From NCBI RefSeq assembly GCF_019655435.1, contig NZ_BPFH01000003.1, positions 124,001 to 188,000 of the forward strand: DNA of 64,000 nt, read 5' to 3'. Positions 44,712-60,736 of the stretch are shown in pieces; position 1 is the first letter of the stretch; each line of letters begins with the position of its first letter. A program made the translations under genes and the position numbers. Source of the DNA: Jannaschia pagri. GTDB taxonomy: Bacteria; Pseudomonadota; Alphaproteobacteria; Rhodobacterales; Rhodobacteraceae. The notes beneath the pieces are model-generated. The model was not told the origin of the DNA. It worked only from the letters and a program-made list of their open reading frames with translations, and searched no databases.

Positions 44712-45362
44712 TTACTCCGCTGGGACAGGCATGGTGCCTATGGTTGAGGCCGCGTCATCATCGCGCGCCAGTTGGGGCATCGCGGTGTCGGCGCCGGCGG
44801 CATCGGCCAAAAGCTTGGCGACACGGGCCGCATCGGGGATGCAGCGCAGGGCGGGCTGTGTCTTGGCCATGCGCCAGGGCCGCAGGTGCGGCCACATCAG
44901 CAGATAGGAAAACCGCGTCTCGCCCGAAGTACGAAGGGCAATCGTGCCCGTCCCATCCCGGCGCATCACCAGGTCCGCCGCTTCGACCCAACGGAACGGA
45001 AACTGCAACGTCATCGTCAACGCTGCGCCGATCCGCATAATCACGCGGCGGTTCGTGATGGTGTAGACGGCTGATTTCGCCTGGGCATAGGCCGTGGCGA
45101 TCAGCAGACCGCAGGTCAGCACCCCGAGTATCAGGTAAAAGGAGGACGCGATAATCGCCTGCATCGGGGGCATTTCGGCCCCCGCCACGATGGCGCGCCA
45201 TCCAAACAGCAGCACGAAGTACCCGGCCACCCACTTCACTTTGAGCGCATCCTTGGCCAGGGCCCAACCGCTGGGCGCGCCCTGCCAAAGGATCTCCTCC
45301 CCGGAGGGAGGAAGCTCGGGGAGCCCTCGGATGGGCTCCTGTTCAAAGTCGTCATGGGGCAT
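44712..45362 (-). CDS. puhB: Photosynthetic complex assembly protein PuhB
   Basis: This 216-residue protein has an N-terminal LPPSGEEILWQGAPSGWALA motif, two or three transmembrane helices and a PH-like cytoplasmic domain (ITNRRVIMRIGAALTMTLQF) seen in PuhB. It promotes reaction-centre assembly as a dimer in Rhodobacter. It is 32 bases after puhA and precedes puhC. Confidence 0.92.
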   Translation of the reverse strand: MPHDDFEQEPIRGLPELPPSGEEILWQGAPSGWALAKDALKVKWVAGYFVLLFGWRAIVAGAEMPPMQAIIASSFYLILGVLTCGLLIATAYAQAKSAVYTITNRRVIMRIGAALTMTLQFPFRWVEAADLVMRRDGTGTIALRTSGETRFSYLLMWPHLRPWRMAKTQPALRCIPDAARVAKLLADAAGADTAMPQLARDDDAASTIGTMPVPAE

Positions 45363-45394
45363 GGGCCGGTCCTCCCGCTACGGTCTGTGGTCGA

Positions 45395-46159
45395 TCAGAG
45401 CTGCGGCTCTTGCCGGTCGAGGCTGGCATAGAGCTTGCCCCCGCCGACAAAGCCGCAGATCTTGTCTTCTTCCAGCATGGTCACCTGGGTCGGTGACTTG
45501 GTCGCCGGGATCTGGGCGAAGTGCTGTTGATGCAGGGCCTTCACCTCGACGTGGTCGGCGTGGATCCGCATCAGTTGGATCGGGATGATCCGCTTGCCCG
45601 CGTCCGCCACGTCCACTTCGAGGTAGCGGACCAGCTGTTCGGGCACATCGATCCACATATCGCTGATCTCACCGGCGATCTTGCCGTCATCGCCCATCAC
45701 AGGCAGGCCACGTGGGTCACGCCCCGCGCTCACGCGGAAGCCGTCGACCGCGTGCATCGGCAGGATCTTGGGATGACCGTGGCCATCCAGTTCCGGCAGG
45801 TCGCGACGCGGGGCCCAGCTTGCCGGTCCAACACCGTCCAGCATCGGGTTGCCCGTCGGCTCAAACGGGAAGCCGTTGGGCACGGCGCTCTTTTCCATGG
45901 CGACTTCGCGGGCCTCGGGCTGCAGTGTCGGTTGCACGACCTCGCCGCGGCCATGGGGCAGGATGAAGGTCTTCTCCGACGGGACAGGGAACGGCCCCTG
46001 GTTTGGCGCAATGGTCCCGTCGTCGTTTTCCAACGGGTAACCTTCGCGCATATTCTCCGTCTGAAGGTAGTAGATCAGCAGGGCAAAGAAGCCCCAGAAC
46101 AGCCAAATCGCCAGGCTGGCCAGGTCAAAGTTTCCGAAAAAGGCATCCACTTGTTGCAT
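45395..46159 (-). CDS. puhA: Photosynthetic reaction centre subunit H
   Basis: This 254-residue H subunit has one N-terminal transmembrane helix (about residues 12-33), then [15 protein letters not shown] and a cytoplasmic domain with the PRC-barrel segment [20 protein letters not shown]. It caps the L-M core and shapes proton delivery to QB. A GAGGGA site precedes the ATG. It is 12 bases downstream of lhaA. Confidence 0.96.
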   Translation of the reverse strand: MQQVDAFFGNFDLASLAIWLFWGFFALLIYYLQTENMREGYPLENDDGTIAPNQGPFPVPSEKTFILPHGRGEVVQPTLQPEAREVAMEKSAVPNGFPFEPTGNPMLDGVGPASWAPRRDLPELDGHGHPKILPMHAVDGFRVSAGRDPRGLPVMGDDGKIAGEISDMWIDVPEQLVRYLEVDVADAGKRIIPIQLMRIHADHVEVKALHQQHFAQIPATKSPTQVTMLEEDKICGFVGGGKLYASLDRQEPQL

Positions 46160-46171
46160 GGGTTTGGTCCC

Positions 46172-47602
46172 TCAAGTTGGGAAGTCGGCCAGTCCGATCC
46201 TGGCCTCCTTCGGGTCGGGTCTGTCTGAAGGTCGTGCGGTGCGGCGCACCAATGGTCCAAGGGCGGCCAGCGTCAGGAAGAGCAGGCCGATCTCCATGTG
46301 GTAGACGACGGAGTAGCCGGTGACGGGGCTGTTGAGCACCTCGCCCAACACGCCGGAGGTGGCCAGGGCATTCACCCCGTCGCGGATCCCCCCGCCCAGC
46401 GCCGTGCTGAGGCCCTGGGCCGTGGCCTGGGCCGCGCCCCAGGCGCCCAGGGCCAAGCCTCGCCCGGCCAGTCCCGTGGGCAAGGTCATCGCCGTGGTGA
46501 GGGTCGCAACGGCAAATAGACCGCCGCCGAACCCGATGCCCAGGCTGCCCGCAAAGAACAGCGACGCAGAGCCGAGGGGCGACGAGAAGATCACCGCGCT
46601 AAACGCGCCCAGCCCCACGAGAACCCCGCGCGCGGCCATGCGTGTCGGATTGATCCCCTGTCCCAGCCAACGCGCCGCCAGCGCAAAGGCCGCGATGGCG
46701 CCCACAGCCCAGCAGGCCGTCAAAAGCGTCGTGTTCGAAACGGACAGGCCCAGGATCTCGCCGCCATAGGGCTCCAACAGCACGTCCTGCATGTTGAAGG
46801 CCATGGTGCCCAGGAAAACTGCCAGCAACAGGCGCCCGGCGGTCCCACCACCGGCCAGATCGGCCCAAGCGTCGCGGAACTGAGGCGCGGGTTCGGCGCG
46901 CTCGGCCTTGGTGGTCGGTTTGAACGATTCCTGCTTCCACAGGGCCACCACGTTCAGCGCCAAGGTCGCCACAGCCGTGCCTTGCACCACCTGGATCAGG
47001 ACAACCGGGTCAAAGTCGCGCAGCAGCCAGCCGATCAGCAGCGCACTGACCAGCATCCCTGCGAGAAAGGCCACGTAGAGCAGGGCCACGACCCTCGGCC
47101 GCGTTTCATCATCGGCGCGGTCCGCGGCCAGGGCGAGACCCGCCGTCTGGGTCATATGCATCCCCAGGCCCGTCATCAGGAAGGCAACAGCCGCAGCCGC
47201 CTCCCCCGCACCCGGTGGGATATAGATCTGATCGTAGCCGCCCAGGATCAGCAGCGAGAACGGCATGATCGCCAACCCGCCGAACTGCCACAGGGTACCG
47301 AACCACAGGTAGGGAACGCGCTTCCAACCAATGGCGCTGCGGTAGGTGTCGGACTTGAAGCCCAGCAGCGCGCGGAACGGCGCGATCAACACAGGCAGGG
47401 CGATCATCGCGGCCACCAGGAAGGCCGACAGCCCGAGCTCCACGATCATCACGCGGTTGAGCGTGCCCAGCAGCATCACGGCGGCCATACCGACCGAGAC
47501 CTGGAACAGCGACAGCCGCAGCAATTGCGCCAAGGGCAGCCCCGCAGACCCGGCGTCCGAGAAGGGCAACGCCTTCAGCGCCATATGTTTGAGGGCGCTC
47601 AC
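46172..47602 (-). CDS. lhaA: LhaA/PucC-family light-harvesting 1 assembly protein
   Basis: This 476-residue BCD-family MFS protein with 12 transmembrane helices is needed for LH1 assembly, probably by handling bacteriochlorophyll. It has LLGTLNRVMIVELGLSAFLV early and GFKSDTYRSAIGWKRVPYLW in the loop 2-3 region. The GTG start overlaps the bchM stop (GTGA). A second BCD-family protein is encoded between bchG and bchP. Confidence 0.92.
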   Translation of the reverse strand: MSALKHMALKALPFSDAGSAGLPLAQLLRLSLFQVSVGMAAVMLLGTLNRVMIVELGLSAFLVAAMIALPVLIAPFRALLGFKSDTYRSAIGWKRVPYLWFGTLWQFGGLAIMPFSLLILGGYDQIYIPPGAGEAAAAVAFLMTGLGMHMTQTAGLALAADRADDETRPRVVALLYVAFLAGMLVSALLIGWLLRDFDPVVLIQVVQGTAVATLALNVVALWKQESFKPTTKAERAEPAPQFRDAWADLAGGGTAGRLLLAVFLGTMAFNMQDVLLEPYGGEILGLSVSNTTLLTACWAVGAIAAFALAARWLGQGINPTRMAARGVLVGLGAFSAVIFSSPLGSASLFFAGSLGIGFGGGLFAVATLTTAMTLPTGLAGRGLALGAWGAAQATAQGLSTALGGGIRDGVNALATSGVLGEVLNSPVTGYSVVYHMEIGLLFLTLAALGPLVRRTARPSDRPDPKEARIGLADFPT

Positions 47603-48260
47603 GCGCGCAGCTCCAGGCAGGTGGAGATATAGAAACCGCTCGTCACCCGCTCGACCTCGATCAGGGCACCCGACAAGCGCGGTGCAAGATCAGCGGCGGA
47701 ATGGGGCACCATCGTGGGTGAGCGATCCTTGCGCGGGAAGGCCTTGCCTGCCCAGAACATCGCCATCAGCAGGGGGGTGCGCGGCGCGACGCTGAACACC
47801 GTGCGCGGCGTCCGGCTGGACAGGGCGTCCAAGTGCCGGGCCAAATCACTGGCACCGTAGTAGATCATCGAATCCTGCGCGACGACCGCGTCAAACGACC
47901 CTAACGCAGGGGAAAACATGTCTTCGGCGGTAAAGGTCACACGCTCGCGCAGCGCCTCGGGCAGGCGCTTGGCCGCGATGTCGAGCAGTTTGGGCGAGAT
48001 ATCCACGGCCACCACGTCGGCCCCGCGCCGCGCCAATTCAGCCGCCTTGGCGCCCGTGCCACAGCCCGCGTCCAGCACCCGCGCGCCGGTCAGATCGTCC
48101 GGCAGGCGCGACAGAATCACGTCGCGCATCCGATCCCGACCCGCACGCACGGTGGCGCGGACCTTAGACACAGGCGCGTCCGAGGTCAGATCCGCCCAGA
48201 CCTGCGTGGCGGTGCCGTCGAAATAGCTTTCGACGCGGGAACGGGTGGCGCCGTAGTCCA

Positions 48261-48261
<1 letters not shown>
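47599..48261 (-). CDS. bchM: Mg-protoporphyrin IX methyltransferase
   Basis: This 220-residue class I SAM methyltransferase methylates the C13 propionate of Mg-protoporphyrin. The SAM loop is RVLDAGCGTGAKAAELARRG near residue 66, followed by VVAVDIS. The ATG shares one base with the bchL TGA (TGATG). Its product is the AcsF substrate. Confidence 0.95.
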
Positions 48262-56114
<7,853 letters not shown>

Positions 56115-56136
56115 GAGGCGACTCCCTTTCCCTGAC

Positions 56137-56179
56137 AGTATCAGCGCGTTGACGGGCAGAATGTCAACTTGAAGTTACA
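56137..56179 (-). promoter_or_regulatory. bchF promoter with PpsR box
   Basis: The exact PpsR/CrtJ palindrome TGT-N12-ACA lies at 56162-56179, 48 bases upstream of the bchF ATG. On the minus strand its right end forms TTGACA, a perfect -35 (56162-56167), with GATACT as a possible -10 at 56137-56142 (spacer 19). Repressor binding would block the -35 of the long operon. Confidence 0.72.
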
Positions 56180-56228
56180 CTAAGAGTGTTGCCTTAGTGA
56201 CAAGCTCACGTTACGCCTATGGACAAGC

Positions 56229-56246
56229 TGTCAGTTACCCGTGACA
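56229..56246. promoter_or_regulatory. Second PpsR box, upstream of aerR and bchF
   Basis: The sequence TGTCAGTTACCCGTGACA fits TGT-N12-ACA exactly. It lies 49 bases from the bchF-proximal box (67 bases start to start) and 60 bases before the aerR GTG. Paired boxes allow cooperative tetramer binding and looping over the divergent promoters. A weaker TGT-N10-ACA lies between them at 56187-56202. Confidence 0.75.
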
Positions 56247-56306
56247 CATCGAGGTTGCGGGGCGTACTTTGTAGGCGGTTGCAGAATCCTCGAAAGAGAG
56301 GTCCAT

Positions 56307-57083
56307 GTGCCTGGCTTCGAACCACCTTTTGCGATGACCGCAGCGCCAGGCCCCCTGGCGATCAGGCTGTTGCGGGACCTTCAGAGGGGTCCTCAATTTG
56401 GCATCACGCCGAATCTGATCGCCTTGGTTGAACGCGCGATGATCGATGTGGATGACGGGCCGCGCCGGGCCATCCTGGATCTGGCGGGGCGCCGCAGCGA
56501 TATCGCACGGGTGCTGCTGGACCGCGTGTTTCCGGATGTTGCGCGCCTGCTGGACAGTGGATGGCAGGATGACCGACTGTCTTTCGTGGATGTCACCATC
56601 GCGGCAACACGGCTGCAGGACGCGATCCGCACGCTGTCCCGCCAGTCGCCAGCACCACGGGGTGCGCAGTCCTTGACGATGATCGTGCCGAGGTGGGAGC
56701 AGCACGGATTGCCAGCGGCCTTTGCCGCCGATCAACTGCGCGCGTTGGGCGCCCCCACATCGGTCCTGGCCGGGTTGAGTGGACCCGATTTGGTCCGCAT
56801 CACAAGCCGAGCCGCGCCTGCTGGCATCTTGATCTCGGTGGCCAGTTATCGGTCCGTCGCGCAGCTGCCTGAGTTGATCCGCACCCTGCGCCAAGAGATC
56901 TCAAAACCCATCCCAATCGTTGTCGGAGGGCCCGCAATGGCCCTTAACGCGCAAGAATGCCGCAGATCTGGGGCGGATCTAGCAACGAACGATATTAGAC
57001 AAGCTGCGAAATTCTGCGATATTCAACTTTCGGACGGGCACTTGCCAGCTAGGTGTCCAATGGGGGCGGGATCCGATCGCTAG
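56307..57083 (+). CDS. aerR: PpaA/AerR-type B12-dependent antirepressor
   Basis: This 258-residue regulator of the PpaA/AerR family releases PpsR/CrtJ repression, using bound cobalamin as a light sensor. The C-terminal Rossmann-like B12 domain (about residues 120-235) has MIVPRWEQHGLPAAFAADQL, with the probable cobalt-ligand His at about residue 133. The GTG at 56307 has AGAGAGG 5 bases upstream. An internal ATG at 56334 could give a shorter form; a GTG at 56241 is less likely because it overlaps the PpsR box. It lies 24 bases before ppsR. Confidence 0.87.
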   Translation: MPGFEPPFAMTAAPGPLAIRLLRDLQRGPQFGITPNLIALVERAMIDVDDGPRRAILDLAGRRSDIARVLLDRVFPDVARLLDSGWQDDRLSFVDVTIAATRLQDAIRTLSRQSPAPRGAQSLTMIVPRWEQHGLPAAFAADQLRALGAPTSVLAGLSGPDLVRITSRAAPAGILISVASYRSVAQLPELIRTLRQEISKPIPIVVGGPAMALNAQECRRSGADLATNDIRQAAKFCDIQLSDGHLPARCPMGAGSDR

Positions 57084-57107
57084 CGAGCGACAAAGGAGAA
57101 GTGGCAG

Positions 57108-58523
57108 ATGAACACTCGGGAAAGCGACTTCTGGAATGAGCGTTCTGGACCTCGAATCGCGCCTGAGTACCTGGGCAATATCGTCGCGACCGCCGCAGAC
57201 CTAGCGCTTGTCCTCTCCGAAGGGGGCACGGTCATATCCGTGACGACGAACCCCCTGAACTCCGCCCTTGGTCAAATCGGCCATTGGGAAGGCCGTAACA
57301 TCACGGATTTCCTGGCCCCCGATAGCGTCGCCAAGGTAACGGGCCTGCTCACAGCCGTCGCGGCCAACGCGGCTGGGCGACCCGACGCAATCGAAGTGAA
57401 CCATATTGACGGCGGCGCCTGGGACTTTCCGGTGCGATACACCATGCATCTGACCGGCCGCGACGGGCGGATCCTGATGCTGGGCCGTGACATGCGCCCG
57501 GTCGCTGAGTTGCAGCAACGCCTGGTGCGGGCGCAACTGGCTCTGGAAAAAGATTACGAAGGCCAACGGGTGTTTGAGACCCGGTATCGCGTCCTACTGG
57601 AGGCCTCAAACGAGGCGCTGGTGCTCGTGGACGTGGGAACGGGTCGTATTCTCGATGCCAACAGCGCCGCCGCAAAGCTGTTCCATGCGGGGCAAGCCGC
57701 CTTGTCGAACAGCGCCTTCACCCAGGAGTTTGAGGGCCGGAAGCGCGCCGATTTCCTGGATTCGCTGATCCGGGCAGCCGAAGATGAAAGCGGTCAGGCC
57801 GTCGTCGCCCCGCTCCGCCGCAATGGCCAAGAGGTTGCGATCCGACCCTCGGCGTTCCGCAATGCGGGTGAACGGGTTCTTCTGTGCCGCATTCACCGGA
57901 CCGAGAGCGGACCCACCACGAGCGTCAAACAAGATCTGTCCGACCGGCTGGCTGCGCTCTACACCAACGGCAGCGATGCCATCGTCTTTACCGACGATGA
58001 CTACCGGATCGTTCAGGCGAATGACGCCTTTCTGACGATGATGGATGTGGACTCCATTGCGCCACTCCGGGGTCTGTCGTTCCCGGACACGCTGGCGCGG
58101 GGGAGCGTGGACCTCAAGGTTATCACAGATACAAGCCAGATTGGCGCCTATGCGACCCGCCTGATCACGCGGTTCGGCTCTTCTGTCTCGGTGGAGATCG
58201 TCTGCGTGGCGCTGCCCGATGGGCAAGGCCAGGGCTTTGTCCTGCGCGACATGGGGCGCGGTACGATGCTGCGGGACACGGGCGTCGACGCCGACATGCC
58301 CGGTGACGCCGGACTGGGCAACGCGACGGCGCTCGTGGGCTCTGCACCGCTGCGCGATATCGTCGCGTCCATGACGGATGTGGTAGAGAAGCAATGCATC
58401 GAAGCCGCCGTGGAACTGACCAACAACAATCGCGTCGCTGCCGCAGAGATGTTGGGGCTGAGCCGACAAAGCCTGTACGTCAAACTGCGGAAATACGGGT
58501 TGCTCCAACGGGATGAATCCTGA
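57108..58523 (+). CDS. ppsR: PpsR/CrtJ photosynthesis transcriptional repressor
   Basis: This 471-residue repressor of bch, crt and puc-type genes acts under oxygen and light. An N-terminal PAS-like region, a Q-linker helix (around residues 135-155) and two PAS domains (about 160-265 and 280-385) precede a C-terminal FIS-type HTH (NNRVAAAEMLGLSRQSLYVK, 440-459). Cys260 and Cys430 match the positions of the redox cysteines of the Rhodobacter proteins, and there is a further Cys366. A strong AAAGGAGA site precedes the ATG. It is cotranscribed with aerR. Confidence 0.95.
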   Translation: MNTRESDFWNERSGPRIAPEYLGNIVATAADLALVLSEGGTVISVTTNPLNSALGQIGHWEGRNITDFLAPDSVAKVTGLLTAVAANAAGRPDAIEVNHIDGGAWDFPVRYTMHLTGRDGRILMLGRDMRPVAELQQRLVRAQLALEKDYEGQRVFETRYRVLLEASNEALVLVDVGTGRILDANSAAAKLFHAGQAALSNSAFTQEFEGRKRADFLDSLIRAAEDESGQAVVAPLRRNGQEVAIRPSAFRNAGERVLLCRIHRTESGPTTSVKQDLSDRLAALYTNGSDAIVFTDDDYRIVQANDAFLTMMDVDSIAPLRGLSFPDTLARGSVDLKVITDTSQIGAYATRLITRFGSSVSVEIVCVALPDGQGQGFVLRDMGRGTMLRDTGVDADMPGDAGLGNATALVGSAPLRDIVASMTDVVEKQCIEAAVELTNNNRVAAAEMLGLSRQSLYVKLRKYGLLQRDES

Positions 58524-58554
58524 GCCCGCGTAACGGGATCGGTTCAAACCCCCT

Positions 58555-58586
58555 TGTGACGACTCAAGTGTATCGACTACGATACA
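58555..58586 (+). promoter_or_regulatory. bchG promoter overlapped by a perfect PpsR palindrome
   Basis: A -35 TTGTGA (58555-58560) and a -10 TACGAT (58578-58583) are spaced by 17 bases. The PpsR box TGTATCGACTACGATACA (58569-58586) covers the -10 and extends to the 20-base perfect palindrome GTGTATCG-ACTA-CGATACAC. Transcription would begin at about the A of the bchG ATG (58590). Confidence 0.7.
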
Positions 58587-58589
58587 CAC

Positions 58590-59492
58590 ATGACTGTCAC
58601 GTCTGATTTACACTCTACGCCACGCCGCGTGCCTGAGCCCCTGGCGATGTTGCGTCTGATCAAGCCGATCACCTGGTTCCCGCCGATGTGGGCCTACCTC
58701 TGCGGTGTCGTGTCCTCGGGCGTGTCGCCCAGCACCGCGCCCGGTCTGGTGGCCCTCGGCGTGGTTCTGGCCGGGCCCGTCGTCTGCGGCATGAGCCAAG
58801 CCGCAAACGATTGGTGCGACAGACATGTGGACGCCATAAACGAACCCGACCGCCCCATCCCATCGGGCCGCGTCCCCGGTCGCTGGGGCCTTTGGATCGC
58901 CTTGGCCATGACGGTCCTTTCCCTGCTCATGGGAGCCTTTCTGGGGCCTTGGGGCTTTGGCGCCACGGTCCTGGCCGTGATCGCCGCCTGGGCCTATTCG
59001 GCGGAACCCCTTCGCGCCAAGCGGTCGGGCTGGTGGGGGCCTGGTCTGGTCGGTCTGTCCTATGAGACCCTGCCTTGGATCACTGGCGCGGCAGTCTTAG
59101 CCGCCGGAGCACCGGATTGGCGGATCGTCGCCGTGGCGTTGCTTTACGGGATTGGCGCCCACGGCATCATGACCCTGAACGACTTCAAAGCGCTGGAGGG
59201 GGATCGGCAGCTAGGCGTCAACTCCCTGCCCGTCACCCTTGGACCCGAGCGCGCGGCACGGGTCGCGTGCTGGGTCATGGCCGTGCCGCAGATCGCGGTG
59301 ATCGCCTTACTGGTCGCCTGGGGTCATCCCATCCATGGCGCCATGATCGCAGCCCTCGTGGGCGCGCAACTGATGGCCATGCGTCGGCTGTTGCGGGACC
59401 CGAAGGGCCTGGCGCCTTGGTACAATGGCACCGGCGTGCTGGGCTCCGTCTCGGGTATGATGGTGGCCGCCGCCGCCTTGGGGGCCGCATGA
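58590..59492 (+). CDS. bchG: Bacteriochlorophyll synthase (geranylgeranyl transferase)
   Basis: This 300-residue UbiA-family membrane enzyme attaches geranylgeranyl or phytyl diphosphate to bacteriochlorophyllide. It has about eight helices and the Asp-rich ANDWCDRHVDAINEPDRPIP motif near residue 71, with NDFKALEGDRQLG later. The N-terminus (EPLAMLRLIKPITWFPPMW) matches family proteins, so the ATG at 58590 is right, yet no ribosome site precedes it. The message may be leaderless. It heads bchG-MFS-bchP-idi. Confidence 0.95.
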   Translation: MTVTSDLHSTPRRVPEPLAMLRLIKPITWFPPMWAYLCGVVSSGVSPSTAPGLVALGVVLAGPVVCGMSQAANDWCDRHVDAINEPDRPIPSGRVPGRWGLWIALAMTVLSLLMGAFLGPWGFGATVLAVIAAWAYSAEPLRAKRSGWWGPGLVGLSYETLPWITGAAVLAAGAPDWRIVAVALLYGIGAHGIMTLNDFKALEGDRQLGVNSLPVTLGPERAARVACWVMAVPQIAVIALLVAWGHPIHGAMIAALVGAQLMAMRRLLRDPKGLAPWYNGTGVLGSVSGMMVAAAALGAA

Positions 59493-60736
59493 GCGCCGCG
59501 GTCCCACTGGGATGGGCCGGGATTGGTCGGCTGTGTCTGGTGAACGCAGCGATCGGGGGTATGTCTGCGCTCCCATTGAATCTGTTCAACCGTCTCATGA
59601 CGGTGGAGCTTGCCCTGCCAGCAACCCTATCCGGGTTTCTAATAGCCTTGCATTATGGCGTGCAGCTCAGTCGACCAGCTTGGGGCTACCGATCCGATAG
59701 GACTCAGGCGCGAGTGCCCGTCATCATCGGCGGCATGGTAACACTCTGCCTAGGTATGATCGCCGCCGCCTGGGCTGTCGGCCTCCCTACGGGCGCGGCC
59801 CTCCTGGTCTGGGTCTTGGCCTATGTCGCCATCGGCCTGGGCATCGGTGCTGCCGGAACGTCGTTTCTGGCACTTCTGACGATTGCGACATCCGAAGACA
59901 AACGCGGTGTCTCTGCCACGATCGCATGGCTCTTCTTGATTGGGGGGGCGATCCTAACGTCCATATGCGTCGGGATCGGACTAGAGCCATATTCGCCCGA
60001 ACGCTTGGTGCGGGTTGTCGCCATCGCGGCGGCGGGCGCACTGATCGTGACCCTAGGCGCGACGTGGCGCATGGAGCGGACTGGCGTCGTCCCCTCGACG
60101 GCCTCCAAGCCGCTGGCCGAGGCCCTCCGTGAAGTCTGGGCGGCCCCCTCCGCCCGCCGCTTCACGGGCTTTGTATTCCTGTCAATCCTGGCCTTTCAGC
60201 TGTCGGAACCGGTTTTCGAGACATTCGCCGGCCATGTCCACGGCCTGCCACCCGGAGACTCAACCAAACTGTCTGGCGCAAAGGATGGCGCAGCCCTGCT
60301 GGGCATGTTGGCCAGCGGCGGGCTGGTCCATCTGCGGATCGGATCCCTGCGGGCCTGGGCCATCGTTGGGTGCATCCTATCCGCTGTGGGCTTGATTGCC
60401 CTGGGTGCGGGCGCACCCCTCATCCCCGGGACCGTTACCTTGGGTCTTGGCAATGGCCTGTTCGCTGTCGGCGCCATCGGGTCTATGATGCGGCTCGCCT
60501 CTGCGAATAAGGACGCCGAGGGCACGACCATGGGCGTGTTCGGCGCGGCCCAGGCCATTGCCTCGGGCATCGCCGTCATCGCCGCCACAACCACGCTGGA
60601 CCTGCTGCGCACGGTCCTGCCGGATGGCGCGGCCTACGGCACGCTGTTCACCCTCGAAGCCATCCTCTTCCTTGCCGCGGCCCTGATGGCTGCGCGCGTC
60701 CTCGGCGCCACGCCCGCCCCCATCCCCGGAGAATGA
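59489..60736 (+). CDS. BCD-family (PucC-like) MFS protein between bchG and bchP
   Basis: This 415-residue protein with 12 transmembrane helices belongs to the same bacteriochlorophyll-delivery group as LhaA and PucC. It includes LPLNLFNRLMTVELALPATL and GYRSDRTQARVPVIIGG in the loop 2-3 region. Its place between the pigment esterification and reduction genes (ORF428/Bch2 position) suggests pigment handling, but the activity is not established. Both ends overlap neighbours by ATGA. Confidence 0.9.
   Translation: MSAAVPLGWAGIGRLCLVNAAIGGMSALPLNLFNRLMTVELALPATLSGFLIALHYGVQLSRPAWGYRSDRTQARVPVIIGGMVTLCLGMIAAAWAVGLPTGAALLVWVLAYVAIGLGIGAAGTSFLALLTIATSEDKRGVSATIAWLFLIGGAILTSICVGIGLEPYSPERLVRVVAIAAAGALIVTLGATWRMERTGVVPSTASKPLAEALREVWAAPSARRFTGFVFLSILAFQLSEPVFETFAGHVHGLPPGDSTKLSGAKDGAALLGMLASGGLVHLRIGSLRAWAIVGCILSAVGLIALGAGAPLIPGTVTLGLGNGLFAVGAIGSMMRLASANKDAEGTTMGVFGAAQAIASGIAVIAATTTLDLLRTVLPDGAAYGTLFTLEAILFLAAALMAARVLGATPAPIPGE

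Noticed and set aside
56187-56202. Possible third PpsR box between bchF and aerR
   Set aside because: The spacing is TGT-N10-ACA, two bases short of the consensus, so it was not listed as a site.
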